A DNA stretch of 64,000 nucleotides from Rhexocercosporidium sp. MPI-PUGE-AT-0058 (taxonomy: Eukaryota; Ascomycota; Leotiomycetes; Helotiales): assembly GCA_020746875.1 (NCBI GenBank), contig JAGTJL010000010.1, forward strand, positions 1,240,001-1,304,000, given 5' to 3'. The translations under genes and the position numbers were made by a program. The notes below the pieces were generated by a model. The model was not told the DNA's origin. It searched no databases and worked only from the letters and a program-made list of their open reading frames with translations. Below are positions 1 to 12,300 of this stretch, one piece after another (the stretch's first letter is position 1; every line of letters starts with the position of its first letter).

Positions 1-2683
1 CGTTAATCTGCATGCCAAGATCGTATGTCTGCCAGTTCAAAGCGACCATCTGCACGCTCCTCCGCCAATACTTTAGCGGATCGAAGTTGGTTGATGCGAC
101 TCGCCAACCGTTTGGGTAAACTCGGAGCATGTAGCGCATGTTATGACGTGTAATGATGCGTTTCTCTTCTTGCGTTGTCGCGTTCTTGTCAAAGGTGTTC
201 TCGGAGAAGGAGAAGATGTGGTTGTAGGTCTTGCTTTCTGGGCTATCGAATCCATGAAACTTGAGTCCGGCACTATAGACACCAAGTTCACCAAGGACTT
301 TGATGATGTTGCTGGTCTTGTTGGCGCGACGGCTCTCCTTTGCACGGACGACATCGTCTGTCAGGCTTTCGCAGTCACTGGTGCTGCTACTTAGGCTATC
401 TTGACCTTCGCTTCCGGAGTATTTGAGATGACTGGGACTCGCGACCTTGCTTCTTCGCGAGTATGCGCTCGGGGGTAAGAGGCCGGCTGAAATGGGACCA
501 TTGTCGAGTTGCACAGGTCGGATGTACGGAGAACTGAGACTGTTACCACGGTTGCGTCCGGCCACTTGTTCTGCCAACATTGGGTCTTCACTTCGTGGCT
601 TCTTGACCTTGATCAAGATTCGATTCATCAGCTGTGACGGGGTTGGAAGTTGCTCCACTGAAGGATCGATTGGTTGAGTGACGAGCTTCGAACCACAGGT
701 CTCTTTGATAATCTCGGCCATCATCGCTTGTTGTTGCGGATTGCAGTGAACCTCGAGCGATATCCAGAGTGGGTACTGTGACTTGGCGAAGGCGTACTTG
801 CTAATGGTAGACATGACATCGGCGAAGGAAACTTGACTTGTGAGTGTGCGACCGTGCATGACGACTGGACCTTCGCTCCCATTCCAGCAGTCCACCTCAA
901 CACATCTGCAGCCTCGATTCAATGCGGAGATGTATGCCTCGACACTTGATTGACCAGCGACCTGGCGACCTAACAGATAGGTGTTATGTGAACTTGAGAT
1001 GTAATACTCATTCATCGGCCGATCCAAGGAGTACTGTGGAGGCGGGTTCTTCAACGGCACGTTGAATGTCGAGATGAAGTAGCTACTGAGAGCTGCTTCA
1101 GTCATGCGTTGAGGCTCACCGTCAGCAGCGTCTTGTTGAGCTTGCTCTTTGGACTTCGAACGACGGATGACTTTGTTGAAGACATTCTCCCAGTGAGCCG
1201 CGTCGCTGACGTCCTCATGCTGAATATCTGAGAGGAAGGTGAAAAACTCCAAAAGCGTCAGACCCTTCTTCAAATCAGACGCAATGCTCTCATAAATCTT
1301 CTTGACATCCTCACGTCTCTTCATGAGCTTGACGAAGTCTTGGAATTCGATAAAGTTTAGTCGACCCGAAAGAGAGCAATCAGCCAGCTCGAACTTTGAC
1401 TTCAAGTAATTCGACGAGCCATGGATGTGAAGTGAACGACAGAGTCGCTCAACTCCAACGAAATCGATCAACTCCTCATCTTCAGAATGAGGCTTGTCCT
1501 GGAATTGCCTGTTCATCTCACTTTGCCAGTAAGCACGGACCGCCTTGTCATGGAAAGATGAGAGCGACGCCATGAGATCTTGCCGGTGTTTTGAGATGGC
1601 ATCAAGGGTTGTTGTCCACAGGTCGAATGTCTCTGCGTCTGTAGCGATGAGATGCATGGTTTTTTGCTGCGATCGACCCTTGTTCTTGTCTGGTACTGCA
1701 TATACAATGGAGAAGAACCTCGACTCGTCGGCATCTGATACACCGAATTCCTTGCGGTAGTTTCGTGCATTGGTCCCAACTCGAATTTCCTTGATATCGT
1801 CAATGTAGAGAGACTTGGAGGGCCGATTCTTGTCCCATGATACCTTGGCGGCTTCCTTCTCGAGAACAAGAGTCAAGAGCTTCTTTCTATTCTTCTTGGT
1901 GACTTTTGTCATGATGGTACCTTGGAGGAGTAGCGAAGGAACAACGGGACCAGGACCAGGACTGGAAGAACTGGGGGAAGTCGAAGAACCAATGGAGGCA
2001 GTTGTACTTGGAAAGTCTCTATTCTCATAAGCATATGGTATTGAGATCTCTTCCCGCATATCTCCACTGAATTCATCATCTGAGTCGAACAGGGCTGTCT
2101 TGCCACCTTCTGGAGCTGTATTGGTACTGTCACTCCTCCGTCGCATGATGACTGGACCCGTACTGTGATCTCGACTCATTGCTTGAGATGAAGATTGGCG
2201 CCTACGGCCAGCAAATTGTGAGGCTCTATTCGACAGCCGCCTAATCAAGTTCGGAGATTTGCCCATAGCCTCGCTCATAGCACTCTGGCTTGTTTTCCTC
2301 GACACTATCGATTCCGGGAGCTCGAAAGGGGGGAGAATGAGGTCGGCTTCACGGCCTCGCATCCCTTCCGGGGAGCCCTGGATCGAGGAGTTGTTCGTAA
2401 TGAGCTGCATTGTTTCGGGGGACAAGATGGGCGAGGTTTGGAGGGAGCTCGAAGTAGTTACTGACGAGGTACTTATGGCGGAGGCAGGCACGGAGGTTGC
2501 GGAAGAGTTGATTGGTGGTTGAAAGTTGGTTTGGACATGATTTGGTTTGGTATATCTTATGGGGGAGGGTTTTGTAGGTTGCGCGATCTTGGTGGTGGTG
2601 GTGGTGGAGGAGTTGGGTGGTTGGACTTCGAAGCTGTCTGTTGCTGCCAGAGGCGCAAGGGAGTGACTTTCTGGTCCAGGCAT
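1..2683 (-). CDS. Phosphoinositide-specific phospholipase C (delta-like), C-terminus cut by window edge
   Basis: Hydrolyses phosphatidylinositol 4,5-bisphosphate to IP3 and diacylglycerol at the plasma membrane (family knowledge). One frame stays open from the ATG at 2683 to the left edge, about 894 codons. The order is a disordered Ser/Thr/Pro-rich N-terminus (about 170 residues), a PH-like region near 2000-1600, a helical EF-hand-like region near 1560-1180, then the catalytic X box starting near 1030. The X box carries ISSSHNTYLLG and MHGRTLTS, which hold the two catalytic histidines, plus EVDCWNG and WISLEVHC. The Y box (MVALNWQT...GMQIN) lies in the last 60 bases before the edge. A Ser-rich X-Y linker separates them. 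The rest of Y and the expected C2 domain are outside the window. The start is the first ATG of the open frame; ATGs further inside are possible. No intron is needed. Confidence 0.93.
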   Translation of the reverse strand, partial: MPGPESHSLAPLAATDSFEVQPPNSSTTTTTKIAQPTKPSPIRYTKPNHVQTNFQPPINSSATSVPASAISTSSVTTSSSLQTSPILSPETMQLITNNSSIQGSPEGMRGREADLILPPFELPESIVSRKTSQSAMSEAMGKSPNLIRRLSNRASQFAGRRRQSSSQAMSRDHSTGPVIMRRRSDSTNTAPEGGKTALFDSDDEFSGDMREEISIPYAYENRDFPSTTASIGSSTSPSSSSPGPGPVVPSLLLQGTIMTKVTKKNRKKLLTLVLEKEAAKVSWDKNRPSKSLYIDDIKEIRVGTNARNYRKEFGVSDADESRFFSIVYAVPDKNKGRSQQKTMHLIATDAETFDLWTTTLDAISKHRQDLMASLSSFHDKAVRAYWQSEMNRQFQDKPHSEDEELIDFVGVERLCRSLHIHGSSNYLKSKFELADCSLSGRLNFIEFQDFVKLMKRREDVKKIYESIASDLKKGLTLLEFFTFLSDIQHEDVSDAAHWENVFNKVIRRSKSKEQAQQDAADGEPQRMTEAALSSYFISTFNVPLKNPPPQYSLDRPMNEYYISSSHNTYLLGRQVAGQSSVEAYISALNRGCRCVEVDCWNGSEGPVVMHGRTLTSQVSFADVMSTISKYAFAKSQYPLWISLEVHCNPQQQAMMAEIIKETCGSKLVTQPIDPSVEQLPTPSQLMNRILIKVKKPRSEDPMLAEQVAGRNRGNSLSSPYIRPVQLDNGPISAGLLPPSAYSRRSKVASPSHLKYSGSEGQDSLSSSTSDCESLTDDVVRAKESRRANKTSNIIKVLGELGVYSAGLKFHGFDSPESKTYNHIFSFSENTFDKNATTQEEKRIITRHNMRYMLRVYPNGWRVASTNFDPLKYWRRSVQMVALNWQTYDLGMQIN

Positions 2684-3370
2684 TGCGAACTTTCTGGAAA
2701 ACGAGGAATTGCCCAATGGCACAAGCTTGCCGATGCCGGCAGTTGTAGAAAGTTCGAGGACTATGGCAAGCACGAAATATCGGTGATCGAACGCATGTCT
2801 TCGTTGCCAGAACTTGGGGCGCGTAGGATGCGTGGGCAGGTAGTCGAGGCAGGAGGCCGAAGAGAGGGCAGACCAGTGGGAAAGTAGTCGCGCGCGCGCA
2901 GAGCGGGAAGAGGCCTTGAGTTTTCGCAGAAAGTCAAGTCATGTGGTGATTGAAGGCGTGGTGAATGAGTGTGCATCCGCAGTGGTTAATTGGAATGCAG
3001 CTGGCCTGTTGTGGTAATGTGGTGAGGAGGTCGTCGCGGGGGTCGTGTTGAGGTGGGCGAGGGCGAGGAGGGCCAAATTCGATGATTATCCAGCTGCAGC
3101 AGTAGTAGTGCTGTAGGCGTGCGTGGGAGGAACTTTTTTTTGTATGGGGGGGAAGGGGGGGCGCGGCGTTGATTCGACCGGGTCCCTAGACAATAAATAA
3201 TGACGAACGACGATTATAGACGATTGGGCGACAAGCTGAGAGAGGTAGTTGCAGTTGTAGAGGTGAAGCCAACGATAACAAAGAAGGAAGAAGAAATGAC
3301 GTTGAAGGAGTGAATTTTTGGCAGGACGGTGAAGGTCGAGCAGAGCAGGTGAGGATCAGATGGTTTTCTG

Positions 3371-3447
3371 GGTAGGTAGGTCGGTAGGTTGGTAGGTCGG
3401 TAGGTCGGTGGATAGGTAGGTACGTAGGTAGGGAGGGAGGAATTGTA
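3371..3447 (+). repeat. Imperfect GGTAGGTC/GGTA tandem array
   Basis: About 75 bases made of GGTA, GGTC and GGTT quartets. The array is strongly G-rich on the plus strand and sits about 700 bp upstream of the phospholipase C start, so it could form a leader or promoter structure of that gene. Confidence 0.85.
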
Positions 3448-3595
3448 AGTAGGTAGGGTAGGGAAAGGTAGGTCCTGGAGAAAGGAGGGCAGGCCTGGGC
3501 ACGCGATGCAGGCAGGTTCTGTCTAATAAGACGGACAACGGACGCACGCACACACGCATGCACTCACTTCTCTTCCTGGGGAGTTCCGTGCTTCT

Positions 3596-3655
3596 GGTCC
3601 TGCTCCTGCTTCTGCTTCTTCTGCTTCTTCTGCTTCTGCTGGTGGTGCTGGCTGG
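3596..3655 (+). repeat. Interrupted CTT/CTG (TGCTTC) microsatellite
   Basis: Alternating CTG, CTT and CTC triplets. It gives Leu-rich or Gln/Lys-rich pseudo-translations on the two strands, which explains the open frames here without a gene. Confidence 0.85.
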
Positions 3656-3740
3656 CGTGGTATTGGTGTTGGTGTTGGACCGTTGGTACTGTCTTGCTCG
3701 ACTCGACCTCGCCTATGAAATTGAACTGAACGTGCCCGTG

Positions 3741-3800
3741 AAGTGCCAGCGCCAGTGAAAGTGCCAGTGAAAGTGCCAGTGAAAGTGCCAGTGCCAGCGC
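3741..3800 (+). repeat. Minisatellite, 12-bp unit AGTGCCAGTGAA
   Basis: About four near-perfect copies of a 12-bp unit, flanked by shorter GTGCCAGCGCCA variants. Being a multiple of three, it keeps all frames open. No gene is inferred. Confidence 0.9.
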
Positions 3801-3958
3801 CAATGCCCAAAGCCCAAGGAGACTTAATAGATGTGGAGTGGAGTCAACGTCTCTTCCCTGCTCCCGAGCTTTTTAGCTTTGGGCAAGGATGAGCAAGGAA
3901 TCCCAGCCGTGGCACCTCGCAAAACGCCTTTTGGGGAATTTTCTCGATCTCGATTGCC

Positions 3959-3960
<2 letters not shown>

Positions 3961-3990
<30 letters not shown>
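3961..3990 (+). repeat. (CTG)10 microsatellite
   Basis: Ten uninterrupted CTG triplets. It reads as poly-Leu/Ala or poly-Gln depending on frame and lies in no supported gene. Confidence 0.95.
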
Positions 3991-3991
<1 letters not shown>

Positions 3992-5544
3992 GCTGGTGGT
4001 GTGCTACCCCGACTATCAGGAGACTGACAGACAGGTGGGTGTCGTGGGAGTGGGTATGTATGGTGGATGCTGAGGCTTGTTGTTGGTATGTTTGATCTCG
4101 AGAAACCGGACCCTCCTCTCAATGCTTCCTGCTTCCTGTGGTATTAATGATGTCCGCTGGGTGTAGCCTGGAGGCGGATACGATGCGGTACGGTACAGGG
4201 CAGAATTGGAGATAGAAATAGAAACCGGGCAAGGCACGCCAGGCAGGGCAAACGGGGCGTTGGCTTGCTCAGGATAACGGCTTGTGGCTCCTGGCTCGCT
4301 GGATCCAGGAATTCGTAAAAAGGGGCAGGGCGGCGATGATCGCTGATGATCCTGGTCTAACCTCACTTGCTCGAACCCTTGATCCGCAGGGCAGACAAGC
4401 TCGAGGTCAAGGAAGGGCAGGATAGGATGAACAACAAACAATTGCTGCAACTGAGTGTGCCCCACAAGATTGCAAATAAAAGTCCAGTGCACCGTCCGTC
4501 TGTCAAGTGTTACTCTACCAGAGACGAAACATGGCAGGATTCTCCGGATTTATTGAAATGTCAATCAGCTGGACGGGCGGGTTGCGTTGTTGGTTTGGGA
4601 CTCTTGACGTTGTCGGCTGGCGTCTGCTGCTGCTTATCCTAGGTATTGTTTTCGCTTCTGGCGTTATGGGGCCTTGCTGGACGAGATTGCGCTTTGCGGG
4701 AGTCAAAAGTGCGTGGGATTGATATAGGTTGCAGAGGTATATGTGAGAGGGGGTGATGCGACTATTTTTCGATTGGCAGGTAGCCTGATGCAGCTGGTGA
4801 GAGTGAGTGAGAGCTGCGTGGGACTCGATATGTGAGGAGAGGTTTGTGAAGACAGGATAAGACAGGACTTGGGTGAGACGGATCGCGGGGTTGGCTTGGG
4901 CCAGGGATATACCACCAGGTGAGCGTGAGGAGCGTGAGGATATGTTAAGAGAAGTGAGCGAAGAGAAGATGCCGAGCAAGTTTGTGTAAGTGAGTAAGTC
5001 CCAACTAGGTTGCTGCAGGTCAGACTTTGCTGCAGACGCAAGAGTAAGAGTGAGCTGGCCGTGGGGAACAAAAGCAAGCTGCGGATGAAGCACGATGTTA
5101 ACTTTGTAATAAGACTAGGTGTGCGTAGTTGTCTAAGTAAACAGTTGCAAGAGAGGAAGCGGTACCATGGGGCAAGAAAAGAGGCAATCCAAGCTGATGT
5201 GACTCAATTGATTATTTTGTTTCTTAATTGATTTATTTACTTCACAACTACAGCCTTCCAAAGGAGGCGATGATATATTGAGACCAACCAGCAAGCCCGC
5301 CAGCCAGCCTAACGAGCTAATTATTATCCTGAATCTGACGCAATCATCACTAGACACCCTTCTGCTACGTCTACTTCTTTTTCCCAAGGAGATCTAGCTG
5401 CCTGAGCGCCCAAGATCAGATCATTTTCAACTCAGCTCTAACCCATCACCGACTAGCTCACTAGCTCACGCCTTCATGCCCCTTCCTTCTTTTTTTTTCA
5501 CCGCTCTCTAGCTGCACCTTTCACTTTTGTTTGCCTCTTGCATA

Positions 5545-5569
5545 GGATTGGATTGGATTGGATTGGATT
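5545..5569 (+). repeat. (GGATT)5 pentanucleotide repeat
   Basis: Five perfect GGATT units. A short CATCA-type pentamer array follows at about 5701-5722. Confidence 0.95.
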
Positions 5570-5700
5570 CAGACAACATCGCATACCGTGGTGGCCCGGG
5601 TCTTGTGACTGTTCTTCAGAGACAGGGGCCGAGGATCAGGTACGGTCTGGAGGATGTGCAGTCCAATGGAATGCGCGAAGCCCTTCATTCAGGACGGACA

Positions 5701-5722
5701 TCATCACATCACATCACATCAC
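5701..5722 (+). repeat. (ATCAC)4 pentanucleotide repeat
   Basis: Four tandem ATCAC units, about 130 bp after the GGATT array. Simple-sequence DNA only. Confidence 0.85.
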
Positions 5723-8700
5723 AGCTCTGCCAGCGCTGCTTGCCATTGCCCGGCTGGCTTGCCTCACTTCTCACCGCTCGGAATCCGCATCGCAAGGCAT
5801 GGATGGCATCGCAGGTCATAGTCTAGCAGGAAGGCGATACGGTCGGTATGATCTGATCTGATCTCCTCGTCGGCTCCGAGCAAGCGAATGGAAGCGCTGT
5901 ATCAAGACAAGTCAAGGCAAGGGAGTCTCAAGGCAAGTCTCAAGTCAGTCAGTGGTGGTCCCAAGTTGTGAACGAAGCTCCTCTGCAGGTCCACCTCAAG
6001 CGTTGTTGGCTTGCCATGCGCATCGTATTTTCTCCATCTTAGCCCTCCCTTGGTAGACTGGGCTCATTCCAGCAATTATTCCTTCTCCACTCTGCAAACA
6101 AACCGCTGCAAATCGCACCGAGGATGAAGTCAAGCGAAAGCGCGCACCATCTGGGCAGCGCGTCATCGTTTGCAGGGATTCTTTTCGTTTCAGGGTTCCC
6201 ATATGCACGATCAATCTGCCATCGTGGTGGCTCTCGTATCTCCATGTGGTCGGACTCGACTTGCATCCTGTGCCCATATCGCTGCACCGCTGCGCTTCGA
6301 TGCGACTTGCCTGGGTGGTTGTGGCTGAAGGCTGAAGAGCAGGTATCACGTTGTTTGTCGAAGGCGTGGGGAGGGAGGAAGGATGGATGAATGCTGTGCA
6401 GCGTCACACTAGATCTCTTCCACTTTCTCATTTGCATACCCTCATTTGCGGCTTTGGACGGTGATCAGCACGATGTCGGTTATCAGTTTGCGTTCTACAG
6501 ACCTTTTGATGGTGAGGAAGATACACAAAAGGAGCTACACTTACCGATGATTCACTTCAATAGCCGCTCTACTTCCCAAGGGACAGCTTCGCAAACGTCA
6601 GATCATTACGAAGTACGGTACAGAAGGGACCGACCAATTGCCCATCGTCTTCATCATCAACAAGTAGTCTCGTGCCAACCTTCAACCGCCGACCCAGAAC
6701 AAATCCCACGTTCTCAAACTCCACGACCTCTCCTCCCCGGTCTCTACCTAGCATGTACTCTGCTTAAAGTGGGTGATGCTACGATACACAACTCAAGTGC
6801 ATATTCTCCTGCTGCATGGGTTTATTTATGGTTGCAGGCGCTGTCTTCTCACTTGCGCTCAAACTCTCACTCACTCAATTTAAGTATGGTTCTGCTGCTA
6901 CTTCGTCATGTACGTACCCGCCCCCATTGCTGCATAAGTACAGTACGTGCAGACTAAGAGGCGCATACGAGATTGGTTTGATTACCTACCTGCCTACTTA
7001 TCTGAGATGCATGAGGCTATGTACTCGGACTCGGTACAGCCAGCTGCTTATAGACAACAGCATTAAACTCACCACTCACTTATTTTTACTTGCTTTGTAC
7101 CTCATCTCGGCGGTGCAGCGATGCACCACATCACCTCTCACCACGCAGGCACAGCTCTCCCCTCTGCTCCCCTCGCCCATCACCGCCAAACCATCCCGCC
7201 TCAAACCCACCCACCCACGATCGGCAATTCAGGAACACCTCATAGGGCCAGCCCTCTCCACCAATACCAGCACAGCGGCTACGTCAAGCGTCCTGTACAA
7301 TCCCATGTGCACCTCACTAACCCCTGACAAGCTCTACCAATCCCGTACCACAGGTCCCCACTACTCCCAACCAAAGCACACCAACGGGATGGACAGGCTG
7401 GGCGAAGAAGGAGAAACAAAACGGTGGAGTGGAGGAGGGTGGGTGGTGGTGGCTCGTGAGCAAGGATGATACAGCCAAAAGCGGCGTTGGGATCCCGTTG
7501 GTTTTAGACCGGAAAGGTGCCAGGGGCCATTTCTGATTTTGAGGAAATGACTCCATTCCAGCGAGGAGAGTGGGGTTCAAGCACGGTAAGTGCTCTGTAA
7601 TCGCATCGTATCCCTTTTTGGGCTGAGATGAGGGCATCGTGAAAACTGCCGTCAACCGGCCAAGTCACGTCAGTCCACCTACTGCTCGTAGGAGGGGCCT
7701 ATCGATATGAGAGAAGTGAAATACGGCGCCGAGCCCGAGGTTCTGGGTGGTCAAAATCCCTTTCATGCGAATTCTTCAAAGCGTACTGTAAGTCCAAACC
7801 TACAAGATAACCACTAAGCTCGCAAAGAAGAGAGGGTTAGAAAAACAATAATAGGGAAAATCAATGCTCTCCCTTTCCCTGAATCCCTGAATCTCTTACT
7901 AAACAAAAACCAACAATCAGCTCCCAATTTCAACTACTATACAGTATAAATGTTAATCAATTCCCAATTCGCTATCTACAGGTGTACCCCCACAAGCAAT
8001 TTTCGGTGCTCGTCCCTCCGTTCATCTCGTCCGAGGAGGAGGGTAAACATGCAGCGTACTGGACTTGCTTGCTTTCATGGACAGATGGAGGTTTCACATC
8101 TCCCTCGTACCTGAGCTGAGCCACTCCTTTTCCCAGCCGGGAGGGAGGGAACACGAGGAAAGCGGGAAGCAAGCAAGCCTCTGTTTTTGCATAGCCTCTC
8201 GAATGCGTTTTCGAGCCCCAAAATTCACTCTTCAGAATGATTCATGATACCCCTTTAAGGGCAACGAAAGATAAGACATTTCATCCTCCCATTAAAGTGC
8301 CACACCAGCCCAACGCAACGGATCCAAACGGCTACTGGTGGTCCCGCTCCACCACTTAACAGGACACCCAAAACAACGTTCTTCCCTGCTCCCATTAACC
8401 CAACTCCACGCTATGCCTCAGGTGGAAGAGAGGAATGTCCTTCCTAGCCCCCCATATCATCTCCCCGGATGCCCTATCCTAGCCGGAGCAGCACAGCGTA
8501 GCGTTCCTGGAATAATTATCATACCATACCGTACCGTGCCTCCGTAAATAGGGGGCGGGCTACTTTTGAGACTTGGAACTTGGAAGGAAGAAGGTTGAAC
8601 TCGGGAGGAAGAGGCAGAGGACGGCGAGGGTTCGAGAGGATGCTTAGTCGGATAATCGGATGCTGGCTGGGTGTGTCGATAAAGAAGCTTGCAGTCTTTA

Positions 8701-8760
8701 AGCGAGAGGAATCTGATGGACAGGAAACAGACAAATTGCATGGCATGGGAAGAAAAGCTG

Positions 8761-8785
8761 CAGGCAGGCAGGCAGGCAGGCAGGC
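8761..8785 (+). repeat. (GGCA)6 tetranucleotide repeat
   Basis: Six GGCA units in the gene-poor region. It translates to Ala-Gly-Arg-Gln or Cys-Leu-Pro-Ala runs and is the sole reason frames stay open locally. Confidence 0.92.
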
Positions 8786-9282
8786 TGCACCGCACTGCAC
8801 CTCATGCAAATGCAGATGCTTGGAACCTTCAGTACCACGCTGTTGGCTCCATGTGACACACACGCACCCACACAAACACACATATCGTATCAAACTTGCT
8901 CGCCCTGATCCTTATCGCCCATACCACACCCTCAGCATCATCCTCACCCTCGCACGCGCCACCCACAGCAACGAGCGTCCTTCCATTCGCTTGGCATGGA
9001 AGCTGATTTCCCCTTCTTCATCCCCTGTCCTGTTTTTGATGCCTGCTTGCTGGGAAAATAAATGTCTCACTCGCTGGCAACTTCTGTGGGGAAAGTGCCA
9101 GGTGACACACGCGCGGGTCTCCACGGTGAGGAAGATGTGACTGTAGGGCAGCAGGGCGGGGCTCGAGAAAAAGGCGGGTATGCATTGCTTATTGGGCAGC
9201 GAGATATTATTTGAATTTGAAGGAATGGATAGTCAATTGAGTGGTACGATTGTGACGACAGTTAAGTATTCCAAGTGGATTG

Positions 9283-9302
9283 ATACCGTGCTAGTACGGT
9301 AT
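9283..9302. repeat. Inverted repeat ATACCGT-6-ACGGTAT
   Basis: Perfect 7-bp arms around a 6-nt spacer (GCTAGT, itself mostly self-complementary at CTAG). It may be a protein-binding dyad or a small hairpin. No neighbouring gene indicates its role. Confidence 0.6.
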
Positions 9303-12300
9303 TAGAGTTGACTGCTGAGCAGTGTCAGCTCTCCCTATGACGAGACTTAGGATTTGAGTTAGAAGTGGGAGGGTTAGGAGTACGAAGGTTTAGATTAGTT
9401 ATTGGTCTGGGGAGTACGTGGAAGAGAAAGAATAGGCTACTCGGCTGGTTACCATGGTCATTTGGTCTTTGACTACAGTTTGGGGTCAGTAAGATGTATG
9501 TTTGTACACTCGAGGATCTACTGTACTTGCGAACGTCCATCGCGAATAAGGAGCCGGTAGGTATGCAGCTTCATGTACAATTACAGCATACCATGCGATA
9601 TACTTTCAGACAACTACTAGTACCATACTTGGCAACGACATCATACATGCGTACCGTCCTCGTTCCTCCTCTCTATCTACGCCTGCCTATCGAAGGATGC
9701 CATTTATTTGTACTCGTATTTTATCTGGATGATGCGGCATCTGTTCGATCCTATCCAACCATCCAACCGTAGACCTCGTCGCCGCCAAGCTCCAGCATAT
9801 ATGGTGATAGGCTGTCGTGCTCCCCCAGACAGGTACTGTACATCTCATCTCATGCACAGATGACGCAGTGGAGGAAATCATAGGTACCTACCTCTCAAGG
9901 TGACTTCGTTAAATATGGGTTTGCATTTGCTTGCTTGCCTACTTTTTTGTCTTGCACATGCATCTCAGCTCTGTATTGTCACGAGCAAGGCTATGATACG
10001 CTATCCCTCGAAACAGGAACAAAGATTTTGGGGTTCAATTTGCTTTGATAGGTAGAAAGTATTGCGAACCAAACGAATGAATACGAGATGCTTGCTTCAT
10101 CTTGATATCCAATCCAAGGGAAGAAGCGCAGCTACAGTGAGGTTGGCTGCGACACCTGCGTCGTCAGTGATGATGAATCCCTCATTTCCAGATAATCGAC
10201 CTACCAATCGGCCAAACCGACCACTCAAAATGTACTTCAAGACGCGGTTAACGGCGGGGTTTGAGATCCAAGGGAAGTCAAGGGCAAGGGGATGCAGAAG
10301 GAATCACCAAATTATAATACGGCATTGGATCGGTGAGATTGCCAACAGAGTCCGTATTTCTCACTGTTGCAGTTCCTCGCTTCCCTAAATCCCCGACAGA
10401 CAAAGGTTCTGTTTTGTGTCTGCCTCAGCTGACTTCCTCTTCAGCACTTCACAGTAAGCGGTGCCGATATGACGGCGGTTCGGTGCGGTACGATGCGTAG
10501 GTCGTCTCATTAACATCTTGGCTTATTTCGTTCCGAGTATCCGAGTTCTCTGTCTCTCTCCTCTTCCTCGCATCGCCTCTCCTCTCTTGGTATTTCGCTT
10601 GGGCCATGTCCTGAAGCACAACCACAACATTCGCCATCCTCACCAGCCACCTCGAGCTCGTCCCCTCTGTACTCCATACTCTGCACACCAAAGAGACTTC
10701 CGGAAACCTTCCAGAAGCCCAGGCATCCCTGTCTCTCTAGACAAGAAACACGCTACATTGCTATCGAGAATACTTCGGTGTTTCACACGGCATTTTGCCA
10801 TCTTGGATCCTTCTTCCGGGCTGTTCCAATACCCTCCGTACTCAGGATCCAAGCAAACCCCTACGATTTCCCATTAAAAGGATGCGAATCGCAATCACAA
10901 ATAGATTGTGGGGATCATTGGGGAACCCACTTCCTCCTGTCAGACCGACAGACCCTGCCTGACCCCTGGTCCCTGGCAGAAGCAGGCGCAATCCGCCCCC
11001 AATGTTTAATTCCGAGGTAAATAGGCAATAACAATACTTCAAGCTTTCTACTTTTAGTTTGTTTCGTTTCCCTTCTTGTTTCACGGGCTACTCTATTTGA
11101 ATTTCATTTAATGCCCCTCATCTAAGATGAAAGGGGTAGATCTGTACTCTAGCGAGCTGTTTGACAAGGGCAAGATATCGAGATCTGAGATCTAGATGTC
11201 GGCAAAGCGTCATACTTTTTCCTCCTGATCTATAATCTGTTCTTTCTGCCCAGAAATCGTACCCTGCGAACTCTGTTACCTTGGATTTTCGAAGAAGTTG
11301 CAACTGCCGGGCTGGGGGTGGCTGAGGATGGGAGATCAAACCGACGGGGCCTTTTCGTTTGATCTCTCAAGCAAAGTTTTTTAAGGTTTAAGCAAGGCGA
11401 CGTTATGCCAGTTCGTCCGATGGGAAATGGCATTATTCGAAAGGGAGGCCGAGGTTGTATGCAAGCTGCCGGGTTCGTAATGGACGGAGGTTTGATGTTC
11501 GGTTAGTTTGTTTTTAGGGGCCGCAAGCTGGAAAACGGCATTATTGGGGGACGAGATCAAACTTCTGGGCTGGTATGTAAGTATACTTAGCATCGATACG
11601 AGTACTTGTCTTGCTTGGTATTTCAGGGTTAGCAGTGGGGGTCAATTTAGCTGCATCTGATATCGGAAGATTTGATTTATTTGGAGACCTCGTGCCGGAC
11701 ATTGAAGGATTCAATATACGGAAATAGCTTCATTTGTCTGTTTTCATGTTTCTAGTTCTGCCTTGCTGCCAGTGTAGGCGAGGCTGTCGAGTCAGTTCTT
11801 ACGGTCCTACATCTGTATGCACTGCTATTTGTCATCCTTTCTTTTTCCTTCCTCTCGGAAGCAATTCAATGCTCGAGTTGGTCTCACATCAGCTGTCAAG
11901 CCTCAAATTCTGCATATTACGCTCTTTCCATTCTTACCCCGCACGGTGCAGACATACCAGATTGCTTTTGATACTGGCATAGATTGTTTCTTATGTTGGT
12001 TTTGTGTCTGTGCCTGCGCCGCACGCTGCTTTCTTCGTCTCTTATCTTACCACACATCCCATCCTCGCCTCTCTCCTGCTTTCTCGAGTAAGATCTTACT
12101 TTCTCATTCCCCTCACTTCTACCCACGGCGCCCTAGGCCGGCTCCTTCCCTGTCACGCGTTCCACAGATCGAGATCCAGTCAGTAAACTTTTTCAGCCCC
12201 GCGTCCTGTACCACTTGCCAAGAATTCACAGCAGCTGCTCTGCTACTACATGACAGACGTCAGACCATAAATGCAGGTATACGGGTTGAGGGAATAGTAA

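Noticed and set aside
6569..6754. Minus-strand frame with a protein-like acidic stretch (LVDDEDDGQLVG)
   Set aside because: Only 61 codons, no extension by splicing found, no family.
6391..7469. Long plus-strand open frames (188 and 217 codons) in the gene-poor block
   Set aside because: Ser/Leu/His/Thr-rich translations driven by C/T composition, overlapping frames, no family pattern and no supporting splice structure.
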